A stretch of 64,000 bases of DNA from UBA2227 sp036677505 (GTDB lineage: Bacteria; Bacillota_I; Bacilli_A; Erysipelotrichales; Erysipelotrichaceae). The stretch is from positions 77,971 through 141,970 of the forward strand of contig JAVBWK010000021.1 of the NCBI GenBank assembly GCA_036677505.1, written 5' to 3'. Positions 1-7,096 of this stretch are shown here, in pieces. The notes under the pieces were generated by a model that did no database searches, was not told where the DNA came from, and saw only the letters and a program-made list of their open reading frames with translations. The translations under genes were made by a program, and so were the position numbers. The first letter of the stretch is position 1. The number at the start of each line of letters is the position of its first letter.

Positions 1-196
1 TCACCAACAGACAGCTCTGCGTATAATTGGTGTGGTTGAGTTGTTCCTGAGGTCCTTCAAAACACAGTTTCTTTAAATCAAAATCGAGAGATACCGTATC
101 ATATACTTTCTTTGATGCCGGATACTTCTGATAGACATCATATCCCATCCCCACTTTTTGAACGCCTTGACCGGCAAAGAGATATGCAATTTTCAT
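1..196 (-). CDS. fabD: Malonyl-CoA:ACP transacylase, N-terminal part (cut by window edge)
   Basis: Loads malonyl groups from malonyl-CoA onto acyl carrier protein for fatty acid elongation in the cytoplasm. About 65 codons are visible. They start MKIAYLFAGQGVQKVGMG, with the GQGxQ loop that forms the oxyanion hole in FabD, followed by a GPQEQLNHTNYTQ stretch like the family's GPxxxLxxTxxTQP motif. The nucleophilic serine lies beyond the edge, so integrity cannot be judged. The start codon at 196 overlaps the stop of the upstream nitronate monooxygenase-like gene (ATGA), so the two are translationally coupled. It is the most promoter-distal fatty-acid gene visible here. Confidence 0.9.
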   Translation of the reverse strand, partial: MKIAYLFAGQGVQKVGMGYDVYQKYPASKKVYDTVSLDFDLKKLCFEGPQEQLNHTNYTQSCLLV

Positions 197-1257
197 TTCA
201 GCCACCCCGCTGCTTCTTCAATCAGCTCATCCATCAGCTGTTTAACACTCACCAGCTTATCCAATCGGTAACCGTTGGAACCGGTAAATACCAATCCCTC
301 ATTCACATTGCCTTTGACTGCTTCAATCAAAGCATCGGTAATGCAATACAGGGTATTGGCCGGATTGCACGGCTTCAGACAATTCACACACCGACGGACA
401 GCGATTTTCCCCTCTGCCATCAGTTTTTTGATAAATGCATTTTGAATCCCTCTTCCCGGAAAACCGGAGGGACTGATCACATAATCGATATCCTCTTGCT
501 TGGCATCCAACAGCACCTGCTTAAAATTTTGATGGGCATCGCATTCATGCGTCGCGATAAAGCGCGTTCCCATCTGAACGCCATCCGCTCCCTGATTGAT
601 CACATCGGCAATATCCTTGCCGGTATAAATGCCCCCTGCCGCAAACAACGGGATCTTCTGGCCGAATGCCTGTACTTGCTCAAGGACTTCTGCCAATATA
701 TCCTTTAACTCGGGAAGCTGTCTGTTTCGGATCTGATCCCACGAAAAGCCCAAATGACCTCCGGCCAACGGACCTTCGATGACAATAAAATCCGGCAGAC
801 GGTTGTACCGGCTGATCCAGCGTTTGCACAAAAGCATCGCAGCTTTCCCGCTGGAAACGATTGGCGCAATCAGTGCTTTCGACCCTTCCACCAGCTCCGG
901 CAGATTCAAAGGTAAGCCCGCTCCGGAAATGATCGCATCAATATCCAACTGTGCAATGGCTTTGGCATATTCATCATAACGCTCCCCAGCCACCATAATA
1001 TTAACTCCAAGCAGACCTTTGCCCTTAGCGATTTCACGAGCTTTTTTAATTTCCTGCTTCAATGCCTCAATATTCGATTCAAAGGGATGTCGGGCAAAAT
1101 CTGGATCGTTATACCCCGGCTGAGCCGCTGAGATCACGCCCATGCCGCCTTCTTTCATGACATGACCGGCCAGATTGCCCAGCGATACACCGATCCCCAT
1201 GCCTCCCTGAATGATCGGAACATCCAGTCTCAGATTTCCTAATTGTACCGATTTCAT
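193..1257 (-). CDS. Nitronate monooxygenase-like flavoprotein in the fab operon
   Basis: A 354-residue TIM-barrel flavoprotein of the nitronate monooxygenase/2-nitropropane dioxygenase family, related to but distinct from FabK. Visible signatures are PIIQGGMGIGVS near residue 15 (FMN phosphate region), EGPLAGGHLG at about 161-170 with the conserved histidine, and AAGGIYTGKD plus GADGVQMGTRF later in the barrel. A C-terminal cysteine cluster (CVNCLKPC, then TLYC) is absent from the neighbouring FabK. It overlaps fabD by ATGA and fabK by 4 bases, so it is locked into the fatty-acid operon. It may detoxify nitronates or act as a second enoyl reductase-like enzyme; the sequence alone does not decide. 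Confidence 0.8.
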   Translation of the reverse strand: MKSVQLGNLRLDVPIIQGGMGIGVSLGNLAGHVMKEGGMGVISAAQPGYNDPDFARHPFESNIEALKQEIKKAREIAKGKGLLGVNIMVAGERYDEYAKAIAQLDIDAIISGAGLPLNLPELVEGSKALIAPIVSSGKAAMLLCKRWISRYNRLPDFIVIEGPLAGGHLGFSWDQIRNRQLPELKDILAEVLEQVQAFGQKIPLFAAGGIYTGKDIADVINQGADGVQMGTRFIATHECDAHQNFKQVLLDAKQEDIDYVISPSGFPGRGIQNAFIKKLMAEGKIAVRRCVNCLKPCNPANTLYCITDALIEAVKGNVNEGLVFTGSNGYRLDKLVSVKQLMDELIEEAAGWLK

Positions 1258-2195
1258 AATTTTTCCAACGTTTCCTGCAGTTTCGGAAGCTGTGCTTTGG
1301 CATCTGAAACCACATCCTCAAAGATCTGTTTAAGCGGCTTGACTTCTTTAACCATCCCCGCAATCTGACCCATCATCACCGAACCGTTACGCGTGTCTCC
1401 GTCAAATACGGCTTTACGCAAGGACCCCAACGTCAGCTTTTCCAATTCATCCCGGGAAGCCCCTTCTTTTTCCAATCGTAAGTACTCCTGGGACATCGGA
1501 TTGCGCATGATGCGCACCGGTGCGGAAACACTGCGACCGGTCACGACCGTATCGCTGTCCTTCGCCTTGATCACGGCGTTTTTATAGTTTTCATGAATCG
1601 GACATTCCTCACTGGCCAAAAGCAAGGTGCCCATCTGAACACCGATGGCCCCTAGTATCAGTGCGGAGGCAAATCCGCGTCCGTCCCCGATCCCTCCGGC
1701 CGCAATGACTGGGATATCCAAGGCATCGACGGCTTGAGGGACCAAGGCCATCGTCGTCATTTCACCGACATGTCCGCCGGCTTCCGTTCCTTCAACGATG
1801 ACCATATCCGCACCGGCCTGTTGCATGCGCTTGGCCAAGGATACGGTCGGAACAACCGGAATCACAAAGATGCCGGCTTCCTTGAGTTTTTCCATATACG
1901 GACCGGGATTGCCTGCTCCCGTGGTAACCACCGCCGGTTTCAGACGGTATAACACTTCAAAAATTTCGGGACTGTGATGATTCATCATCATGACATTGAC
2001 CCCAAAAGGTTTTTCGGTCAGACTGCGACAGCGAATGACAGCAGCCTCGACTTGCTCGGGATTCATTGCTCCGGTTGCAATCACACCTAAAGCTCCGGCA
2101 TTGGATACGGCAGCCGCAAACTCAGCCGTCGCAATATTGGCCATCGCTCCTTGAACGATCGGATATTTTATCTTTAATATTTCATTCAATAACAT
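1254..2195 (-). CDS. fabK: Enoyl-[acyl-carrier-protein] reductase II
   Basis: FMN-dependent enoyl-ACP reductase for the last step of each elongation cycle, the Gram-positive alternative to FabI. The 313-residue length fits FabK. Motifs: YPIVQGAMANI near residue 11, FGVNVMM at 64-70, EGTEAGGHVGEMTT at 135-148 with the histidine (about 142) equivalent to the catalytic His of streptococcal FabK, and AAGGIGDGRG and GAIGVQMGT for phosphate binding. A GGAG ribosome binding site precedes the ATG. It lies 10 bases after fabH and overlaps the next gene by 4 bases. No fabI is seen in the window. Confidence 0.92.
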   Translation of the reverse strand: MLLNEILKIKYPIVQGAMANIATAEFAAAVSNAGALGVIATGAMNPEQVEAAVIRCRSLTEKPFGVNVMMMNHHSPEIFEVLYRLKPAVVTTGAGNPGPYMEKLKEAGIFVIPVVPTVSLAKRMQQAGADMVIVEGTEAGGHVGEMTTMALVPQAVDALDIPVIAAGGIGDGRGFASALILGAIGVQMGTLLLASEECPIHENYKNAVIKAKDSDTVVTGRSVSAPVRIMRNPMSQEYLRLEKEGASRDELEKLTLGSLRKAVFDGDTRNGSVMMGQIAGMVKEVKPLKQIFEDVVSDAKAQLPKLQETLEKL

Positions 2196-2205
2196 AGCGG
2201 CTCCT

Positions 2206-3180
2206 TTATAACACTGCCGTGGATGCGGCCCAAGTTAATCCGGCCCCAAAGCCAACCATAATGACTCTGTGTCCCTCTTTTAGTATACCATTTGCTTTTG
2301 CTTCTGCCATCGCAATCGGAATTGATGCGGCGGAAGTATTTCCAAATCGTTCAAGATTGATAATGAATTTTTCCTGAGGTATTTTCATCTTCGATGCGAC
2401 ATGGGCGATGATGCGCATGTTCGCCTGATGAGGAATGATATAATCGATTTCATCCAGGTTCATTCCGGACTTTTCAATCACCTGACGAATCCCGTCACTG
2501 ATTGCATCGATCGCAAATCGAAACACCGCCTGACCCTGCATTTTCAAGGTTCCCCCGGTCAATGGCTGTGCATTGGAGATATCCTGAATCTGTAATCCTT
2601 CGGCACTCAGCACATCTTCCAAGTCACCCCGGCTGTTGGCGAAATGAGCCATTCTGTCTTCGGAAGTTTGGTGCGTACAAATGAAAGCTCCTGCCCCATC
2701 CCCAAACAGCACACAAGTCGACCGGTCATTCCAGTCCATAACTTTACTCAAAGTCTCCGCCCCGACAATCAAAGCCATCTTGGTGCGTCCGGTCTGAATA
2801 AAGGCGCTGACCGTCTGAAAAGCCATCACAAATCCGGTACATGCTGAATTGAGATCAAAAGCCATGATCGGACAGTCATTGAGCCCCAGTTTTGCTTGTA
2901 AAATCGAAGCGACGCTGGGCGTCTGCATGTCCGGAGTAAAGGTCGCAACGATGATCGTATCGATCTCGTGCTTATCGATTTTGGCATCTTCAATGGCAGA
3001 TAAAGCCGCGCGAAGGGCTAAATCGGATGTATTCTCGGTTTCGGTCACGTAACGGCTGTTGATACCGGTGCGTGAGGTAATCCACTCATCGCTGGTATCC
3101 AGCCAGGTGAAATCGTGATTGTTGATTTGGCGTTGTGCCGCGGCATATCCCATGCCCTTGATTTTTACATTGTCATTCAT
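2206..3180 (-). CDS. fabH: 3-oxoacyl-ACP synthase III
   Basis: Condenses acetyl-CoA (or a branched starter) with malonyl-ACP to begin fatty acid synthesis. The 324 residues carry the full Cys-His-Asn triad: Cys114 in LNSACTGF, His251 in IIPHQAN and Asn281 in FGNTSAASIP. The N-terminal DEWITSRTGI segment is the usual CoA-site motif. The start codon overlaps the accA stop (ATGA). It is in the middle of the acc-fab operon, which agrees with coordinated supply of malonyl-CoA and initiation. Confidence 0.95.
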   Translation of the reverse strand: MNDNVKIKGMGYAAAQRQINNHDFTWLDTSDEWITSRTGINSRYVTETENTSDLALRAALSAIEDAKIDKHEIDTIIVATFTPDMQTPSVASILQAKLGLNDCPIMAFDLNSACTGFVMAFQTVSAFIQTGRTKMALIVGAETLSKVMDWNDRSTCVLFGDGAGAFICTHQTSEDRMAHFANSRGDLEDVLSAEGLQIQDISNAQPLTGGTLKMQGQAVFRFAIDAISDGIRQVIEKSGMNLDEIDYIIPHQANMRIIAHVASKMKIPQEKFIINLERFGNTSAASIPIAMAEAKANGILKEGHRVIMVGFGAGLTWAASTAVL

Positions 3181-3974
3181 ATATTTCCCATGGCGCGAAA
3201 CTTCTCATAGCGCTGTTGCACCAGATTTTTCACGCGAATTTTCGTTAATGTGGCCAACTCCCGACGGATGACTGAACGAATCTGACCGTAAACTTCTTCG
3301 CTTTGATGATCAAAACCGCCTTCGGGCTCCATGATGATCCCATCAATGATGCCCTTTTTTGCTAAATCCATCGCCGTACACTCCATCAGTTCTGCGGCTT
3401 CTTTCGCCCGTGTTTCATCTTTCCATAAAATACTGGCAAATCCCTCGCAAGACAAAATCGAATAAACCGCGTTTTCCATCATATAAATCCGATCGGCAAC
3501 GCTAAGCGCTAAAGCTCCGCCACTGCCTCCTTCGGAAAGAACGATGGCGATGACCGGTGTCTGTAAAGTCGCAAACATTTTCAGACTCGATGCAATCGCT
3601 TCGGCCTGACCGCGCTCCTCAGCCCCTTTGCCCGGAAAGGCTCCGGCCGTATCAATGATCGTGATGATCGGGCGGCGAAACTTTTCGGCTTGCTTGGCCA
3701 GACGCATGGCCTTTCGATACCCCTCCGGATTCATCATTCCGAAATTACAGGCAAGATTTTCCTGAAGGTCACGGCCTTTGCTTTGAGCCAGAATCGTGAC
3801 CGGTATTCCTTCAAAACGGGCAATCGCCCCAATCAAAGCTGCATCATCCCCATAACAGCGATCACCTGAGAGTTCGATGATTTCATCAAACAGTTTGGGC
3901 AATAAGTCTTTGCTTTTCGGACGGTTCTGGCTTCGGGCAATACTTATCCGGTCCCAAGCAGTCAGTTGACTCAT
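3177..3974 (-). CDS. accA: Acetyl-CoA carboxylase carboxyltransferase subunit alpha
   Basis: With AccD it transfers CO2 from carboxybiotin on AccB to acetyl-CoA, giving malonyl-CoA. The 265 residues match the short Firmicutes form, which starts close to the core domain (WDRISIARSQNRP). Crotonase-fold signatures include GDRCYGDDAALIGA, NFGMMNPEGYRKA, IITIIDTAGAFPG and SEGGSGGALAL, the last two forming the carboxybiotin/CoA site. A GGAGG site precedes the ATG, which overlaps the accD stop by four bases. Confidence 0.95.
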   Translation of the reverse strand: MSQLTAWDRISIARSQNRPKSKDLLPKLFDEIIELSGDRCYGDDAALIGAIARFEGIPVTILAQSKGRDLQENLACNFGMMNPEGYRKAMRLAKQAEKFRRPIITIIDTAGAFPGKGAEERGQAEAIASSLKMFATLQTPVIAIVLSEGGSGGALALSVADRIYMMENAVYSILSCEGFASILWKDETRAKEAAELMECTAMDLAKKGIIDGIIMEPEGGFDHQSEEVYGQIRSVIRRELATLTKIRVKNLVQQRYEKFRAMGNI

Positions 3975-4846
3975 ACTGCCACCTCCTTGTGCAATTGCAA
4001 CAATGAAATCAATGTGCTGCGTAAATGTTTTCGGGTGACAATGCGATCCACAAACCCTTTTTCACGCATAAACTCGGCTGTCTGGAAATTTTCGGGCAGT
4101 TTCTCGTTCATAGTCTTTTCAATGACACGTCGCCCGGCAAAGCCGATCAGAGCCCCAGGCTCTGCTAAATTGATATCCCCCAACATCGCAAAACTGGCGG
4201 ATACTCCGCCGGTCGTCGGATGGGTGAGCACAGAAATATACAGTCCGCCATGATCACTGAAATGTGCGAGGGCTGCACTGGTTTTAGCCATTTGCATCAG
4301 GGAGTTGATCCCCTCTTGCATACGTGCGCCGCCCGAGGCGGAAAAGATGATCAGCGGATAATTTTTCCGATCAGCCAGCTCGATGAGCCGGGTGACCTTC
4401 TCACCGACGATTGAACCCATGGAACCCATCATAAAATGGGAGTCAAGGATGGCAATGGCTACCTTGATTCCTTCCATCGAAGCGACTCCGCATACGACGG
4501 CTTCCAAGTTCCCGGAAGCCTCAACATTTTTATTGTACTTCGCCAAATATCCCGGGAAATGAGCAACGGCTGTACTGCTCATTTTGCGGTTGGTTTCTCG
4601 GAAGCTGTTGGAATCGATCAGCTGATACAACCGCTGATCCGGGGTCAGTTTGAGATGATAGTTGCAGGATGGGCACACAAAAAGATTGTTAGCCATATCC
4701 TTTTTACTGCTGGCACCGCCACAGGCATCGCATACCATAATGGCGGACTCATTGAATTCGCGTGGCTGGCTGACATTTTTCGGTTTTGATAAAAAGCTTT
4801 GAAAAAAGCCGAGCTGTTCTTTCCGTTTCTTAAATAGCTGATTCAC
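3971..4846 (-). CDS. accD: Acetyl-CoA carboxylase carboxyltransferase subunit beta
   Basis: Partner of AccA. The 291 residues contain the N-terminal C4 zinc ribbon (CDACGG ... CPSC, about residues 39-61) that distinguishes AccD and contributes to RNA/CoA contacts in characterised homologs, then the crotonase-like core with SASGGARMQEG, LTHPTTGGVSASF and AEPGALIGFAGRRVIE. It overlaps the accC 3' end by 17 bases and accA by four, so expression is coupled within the operon. Confidence 0.95.
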   Translation of the reverse strand: MNQLFKKRKEQLGFFQSFLSKPKNVSQPREFNESAIMVCDACGGASSKKDMANNLFVCPSCNYHLKLTPDQRLYQLIDSNSFRETNRKMSSTAVAHFPGYLAKYNKNVEASGNLEAVVCGVASMEGIKVAIAILDSHFMMGSMGSIVGEKVTRLIELADRKNYPLIIFSASGGARMQEGINSLMQMAKTSAALAHFSDHGGLYISVLTHPTTGGVSASFAMLGDINLAEPGALIGFAGRRVIEKTMNEKLPENFQTAEFMREKGFVDRIVTRKHLRSTLISLLQLHKEVAV

Positions 4847-6197
4847 GTTCTTTCAACTCCTTTATCCACTCTGCCGCAAACCCCGTCGTATATTTTCCAT
4901 CAATAAATGTACTGTGATGCATAATCATGTAATGAAATTCAATGTTGGTCGTAATTCCGTCAATGATCAGTTCTTCCAGTGCGCTGCGCATCTTTCTGAT
5001 GGCAGCCAGCCGGGTATCACCATAGGCAATAAGCTTAAGGATCATCGAATCATAAAACGGCGGTATGACATAGCCGTTATAAATCGCCGAATCAATGCGC
5101 ACATCTTTTCCTCCCGGCGGATGGTAGAACTCAATTTTACCGCCGCTGGGAGCAAAGTCTTTTCGCATATCTTCCGCATTGATCCGACACTCGATCGCAT
5201 GGCCGCGGATGATAATGTCTTCCTGTTCAAAAGGCAGAGCAGCCTGATCGGCAGAACGGATCATATGGCGGATCAGATCGATTCCTGTGATCATCTCCGT
5301 GATCGGGTGTTCCACCTGGATACGGGTATTCATCTCCATAAAATAGTGATTCTGATGTTCATCGAAGAGAAACTCCACAGTACCGACACTGTCATAACCG
5401 ACCGCTTGGGCTACTTTTACGGCATCCTCACAGATTTTCTGTCGCTGTTGCGATGTCAGCATATGGCAGGGTGCTTCTTCAATGACTTTCTGATGACGGC
5501 GCTGAAACGAGCAGTCCCGCTCAAATAAATGAAGGACTTTTCCGTGTTTATCCGCCAGTATCTGTACTTCAATATGTTTGGGATCATGGAACATCTTCTC
5601 GATGTATACCGAGTCATCGCCAAAGTTATTTTTTGCTTCTTGTCGTAAGGTATCAAACACCGCACGAAACTGTGCATCATCATGGACGATGCGGATTCCG
5701 CGCCCGCCACCGCCGGCCGCAGCCTTGATCATCACCGGATATCCGATTTTCTTGGCGATGACAATGCCTTCTTCGATGCTCTCTATCTCACCTTCTGAGC
5801 CCGGAATCACCGGCACACCGGCTTCGATCATCCGTTTTCGGGCATTGATCTTATTACCCATCAGTTCAATGACATCGCTGTTAGGTCCGATGAAAATCAA
5901 GCCGCAATCCTCGACCAAACGGGCAAATGCTGCATTTTCGGATAAAAACCCGAATCCCGGATGGATGGCATCACAACCGGATAGCAAAGCAGCACTTAGC
6001 ACGTTGTTGGTATTGAGATAACTCTCCTTCGCCGATGGAGCTCCGATGCAGATGGCTTCATCAGCCAGCTGAACATGCAAAGCATCCGCATCGGCCGTTG
6101 AGTATACGGCTACCGTCTCAATTCCCATATCTTTACAGGTTCGGATGATCCGAACGGCGATTTCACCGCGGTTGGCGATGAGAACCTTTCTAATCAT
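4830..6197 (-). CDS. accC: Biotin carboxylase subunit of acetyl-CoA carboxylase
   Basis: ATP-dependent carboxylation of the biotin on AccB using bicarbonate. The 455 residues show the ATP-grasp architecture: N-terminal KVLIANRGEIAVRIIRT, the glycine-rich ATP loop KAAAGGGGRGIR (about 159-170), the HIEVQILAD strand, the metal-binding EMNTRIQVEHPITE segment and the C-terminal GHAIECRINAED motif. Length is typical. It overlaps the accB stop by ATGA and accD by 17 bases. Product: cytosolic carboxylase component that commits carbon to lipids. Confidence 0.97.
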   Translation of the reverse strand: MIRKVLIANRGEIAVRIIRTCKDMGIETVAVYSTADADALHVQLADEAICIGAPSAKESYLNTNNVLSAALLSGCDAIHPGFGFLSENAAFARLVEDCGLIFIGPNSDVIELMGNKINARKRMIEAGVPVIPGSEGEIESIEEGIVIAKKIGYPVMIKAAAGGGGRGIRIVHDDAQFRAVFDTLRQEAKNNFGDDSVYIEKMFHDPKHIEVQILADKHGKVLHLFERDCSFQRRHQKVIEEAPCHMLTSQQRQKICEDAVKVAQAVGYDSVGTVEFLFDEHQNHYFMEMNTRIQVEHPITEMITGIDLIRHMIRSADQAALPFEQEDIIIRGHAIECRINAEDMRKDFAPSGGKIEFYHPPGGKDVRIDSAIYNGYVIPPFYDSMILKLIAYGDTRLAAIRKMRSALEELIIDGITTNIEFHYMIMHHSTFIDGKYTTGFAAEWIKELKERESAI

Positions 6198-6616
6198 AGC
6201 GCTTCTCCCAAGCGGACCAACGGCTGATCATAGGCGACCATTTCACCGTTTTTACCCAATATTTCCAAAACGATTCCATCCGTCGGCGCTTTGATTTCAT
6301 TCATGACTTTCATGGCTTCTACCAGACACAGCACGGTACCGACTGTGACCTTATCTCCCACTTGGACAAAAGGAGCTGACTGCGGGTTGGCGGCACTGTA
6401 AAACGTTCCTACCAACGGAGCTTTAACCAAAGTACCTGAAGTCACTTCAGTCTTCTCTGTAATCGGCAGAGATTGAGTTGCAACGCGAGAAACGACCGGT
6501 GCTTCACCGACTTCTTTTTCAAGTTTAATTTTTAAGTCACCGGACTCGATTTCCATCTTAGACACGGTGGAACGTTCGAATAACCGGATGATCTGTTCGA
6601 TATTTTCAATTTTCAT
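6194..6616 (-). CDS. accB: Biotin carboxyl carrier protein of acetyl-CoA carboxylase
   Basis: Carries the covalently bound biotin between AccC and AccA/AccD. The start MKIENIEQII at 6616 has an AAAGGAG site and gives 140 residues. The open frame runs further upstream, but that part would read through the acpP-accB hairpin. There is an acidic/variable linker at about 35-60 and a C-terminal biotinyl domain with VEAMKVMNEI, biotin lysine about residue 103. It is the substrate of BirA, which is encoded divergently just beyond acpP. The 37-base gap to acpP holds a terminator-like hairpin, so this gene and everything downstream probably depend on read-through. Confidence 0.95.
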   Translation of the reverse strand: MKIENIEQIIRLFERSTVSKMEIESGDLKIKLEKEVGEAPVVSRVATQSLPITEKTEVTSGTLVKAPLVGTFYSAANPQSAPFVQVGDKVTVGTVLCLVEAMKVMNEIKAPTDGIVLEILGKNGEMVAYDQPLVRLGEAL

Positions 6617-6626
6617 AATACTCCTT

Positions 6627-6654
6627 TGAAAAAAGCCAAGGCAACCCCTGGCTT
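6627..6654 (-). terminator. Intrinsic-terminator-like hairpin between acpP and accB
   Basis: Read on the minus strand, a 9-bp stem (AAGCCAGGG with CCTTGGCTT, one G-T pair) around a four-base loop is followed by a run of Ts. It begins at the acpP stop codon and ends just before the accB ribosome binding site. Because the operon continues, it is probably a leaky terminator that sets a higher level for acyl carrier protein. Confidence 0.75.
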
Positions 6655-6884
6655 TAAGCCGCTTTTTTCGCGCTGACCGTATCAACGATGTCTTGAACGG
6701 TAATCAATTTGACCAGTTCGGCATCTTCGATCCGAACATCAAAAGCCGATTCCAGTTCAAGGGCCAGTTCAACAGCCGATAAGGAGTCGATTCCCAAATC
6801 TTCTTTTAATTTTGCTTCCAAAGTTACAGAAGCTTCATCCACATTGATGGCATCAACCAATACTTTTTTGATTTCTTCAAACAT
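6654..6884 (-). CDS. acpP: Acyl carrier protein
   Basis: Small acidic carrier whose phosphopantetheine arm holds the growing acyl chain. The start at 6884 is chosen because GGAGGTAAGGTA precedes ATG, giving 76 residues, the usual ACP length; an in-frame upstream extension would cross the promoter. The attachment site is the serine in GIDSLSAVELALELE (about residue 34). It is the first gene of the acc-fab operon, directly behind a promoter with a FabT-like operator and a dyad next to the ribosome binding site, so it is likely the most highly expressed gene of the operon. Confidence 0.96.
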   Translation of the reverse strand: MFEEIKKVLVDAINVDEASVTLEAKLKEDLGIDSLSAVELALELESAFDVRIEDAELVKLITVQDIVDTVSAKKAA

Positions 6885-6894
6885 TACCTTACCT

Positions 6895-6918
6895 CCATAT
6901 GCCGGTTTGAGCATATGG
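6895..6918 (-). promoter_or_regulatory. Inverted repeat in the acpP leader touching the ribosome binding site
   Basis: CCATATGC and GCATATGG are exact reverse complements separated by eight bases. The dyad lies between the predicted -10 element and the start codon, and its proximal arm shares two G residues with the GGAGG site. It could be an RNA hairpin limiting translation, or a protein operator. No family was recognised. Confidence 0.5.
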
Positions 6919-6921
6919 GCA

Positions 6922-6950
6922 AGTATAACCACTTTGAATATCAAAGTAAA
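6922..6950 (-). promoter_or_regulatory. Promoter of the acpP-acc-fab operon
   Basis: On the minus strand, TTTACT (6950-6945) and TATACT (6927-6922) are separated by 17 bases, a good vegetative sigma-factor promoter. The start of transcription would fall near 6915, giving a leader of roughly 30 bases. The FabT-like palindrome fills the spacer and part of the -35 element. Confidence 0.7.
6931..6947. promoter_or_regulatory. FabT-type operator
   Basis: ACTTTGA-ATA-TCAAAGT is a perfect 17-base palindrome matching the FabT box known from streptococci and lactococci (core TTTGA-N3-TCAAA). It overlaps the spacer of the acpP promoter, the right position for repression. FabT is a MarR-family repressor that uses acyl-ACP as corepressor. 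No fabT gene lies beside it in this window. Confidence 0.7.
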
Positions 6951-7051
6951 TATGCCTTCTGTGAAAATCCTGTGAAATGACACTTATTCCAATTGTGTAA
7001 TCGCTTTCATCTTCATCCTAGCCGATTTCTTTGAATTTTCGCTGTTTTTAT

Positions 7052-7081
7052 TGTAAACTTGTGAAGTAAACATGGTTTACA
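7052..7081. promoter_or_regulatory. Putative BirA operator
   Basis: TGTAAAC (7052-7058) and GTTTACA (7075-7081) form an inverted repeat with a 16-base spacer, close in form to the Firmicutes biotin operator (TGTTAAC, N15-16, GTTAACA). It ends 15 bases before the birA start codon and overlaps a possible weak -10 element (7054-7059), so it would fit autorepression by biotinyl-AMP-bound BirA. Confidence 0.5.
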
Positions 7082-7096
7082 TTGAGTTGAGGTTTT

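Noticed and set aside
193..2195. The two FabK-like genes as one frameshifted gene
   Set aside because: Each has a complete barrel, its own conserved histidine and a proper start, so they are two separate genes.
4914..5528. 204-residue plus-strand frame opposite accC
   Set aside because: Shadow of the accC gene; no ribosome binding site and no recognisable family.
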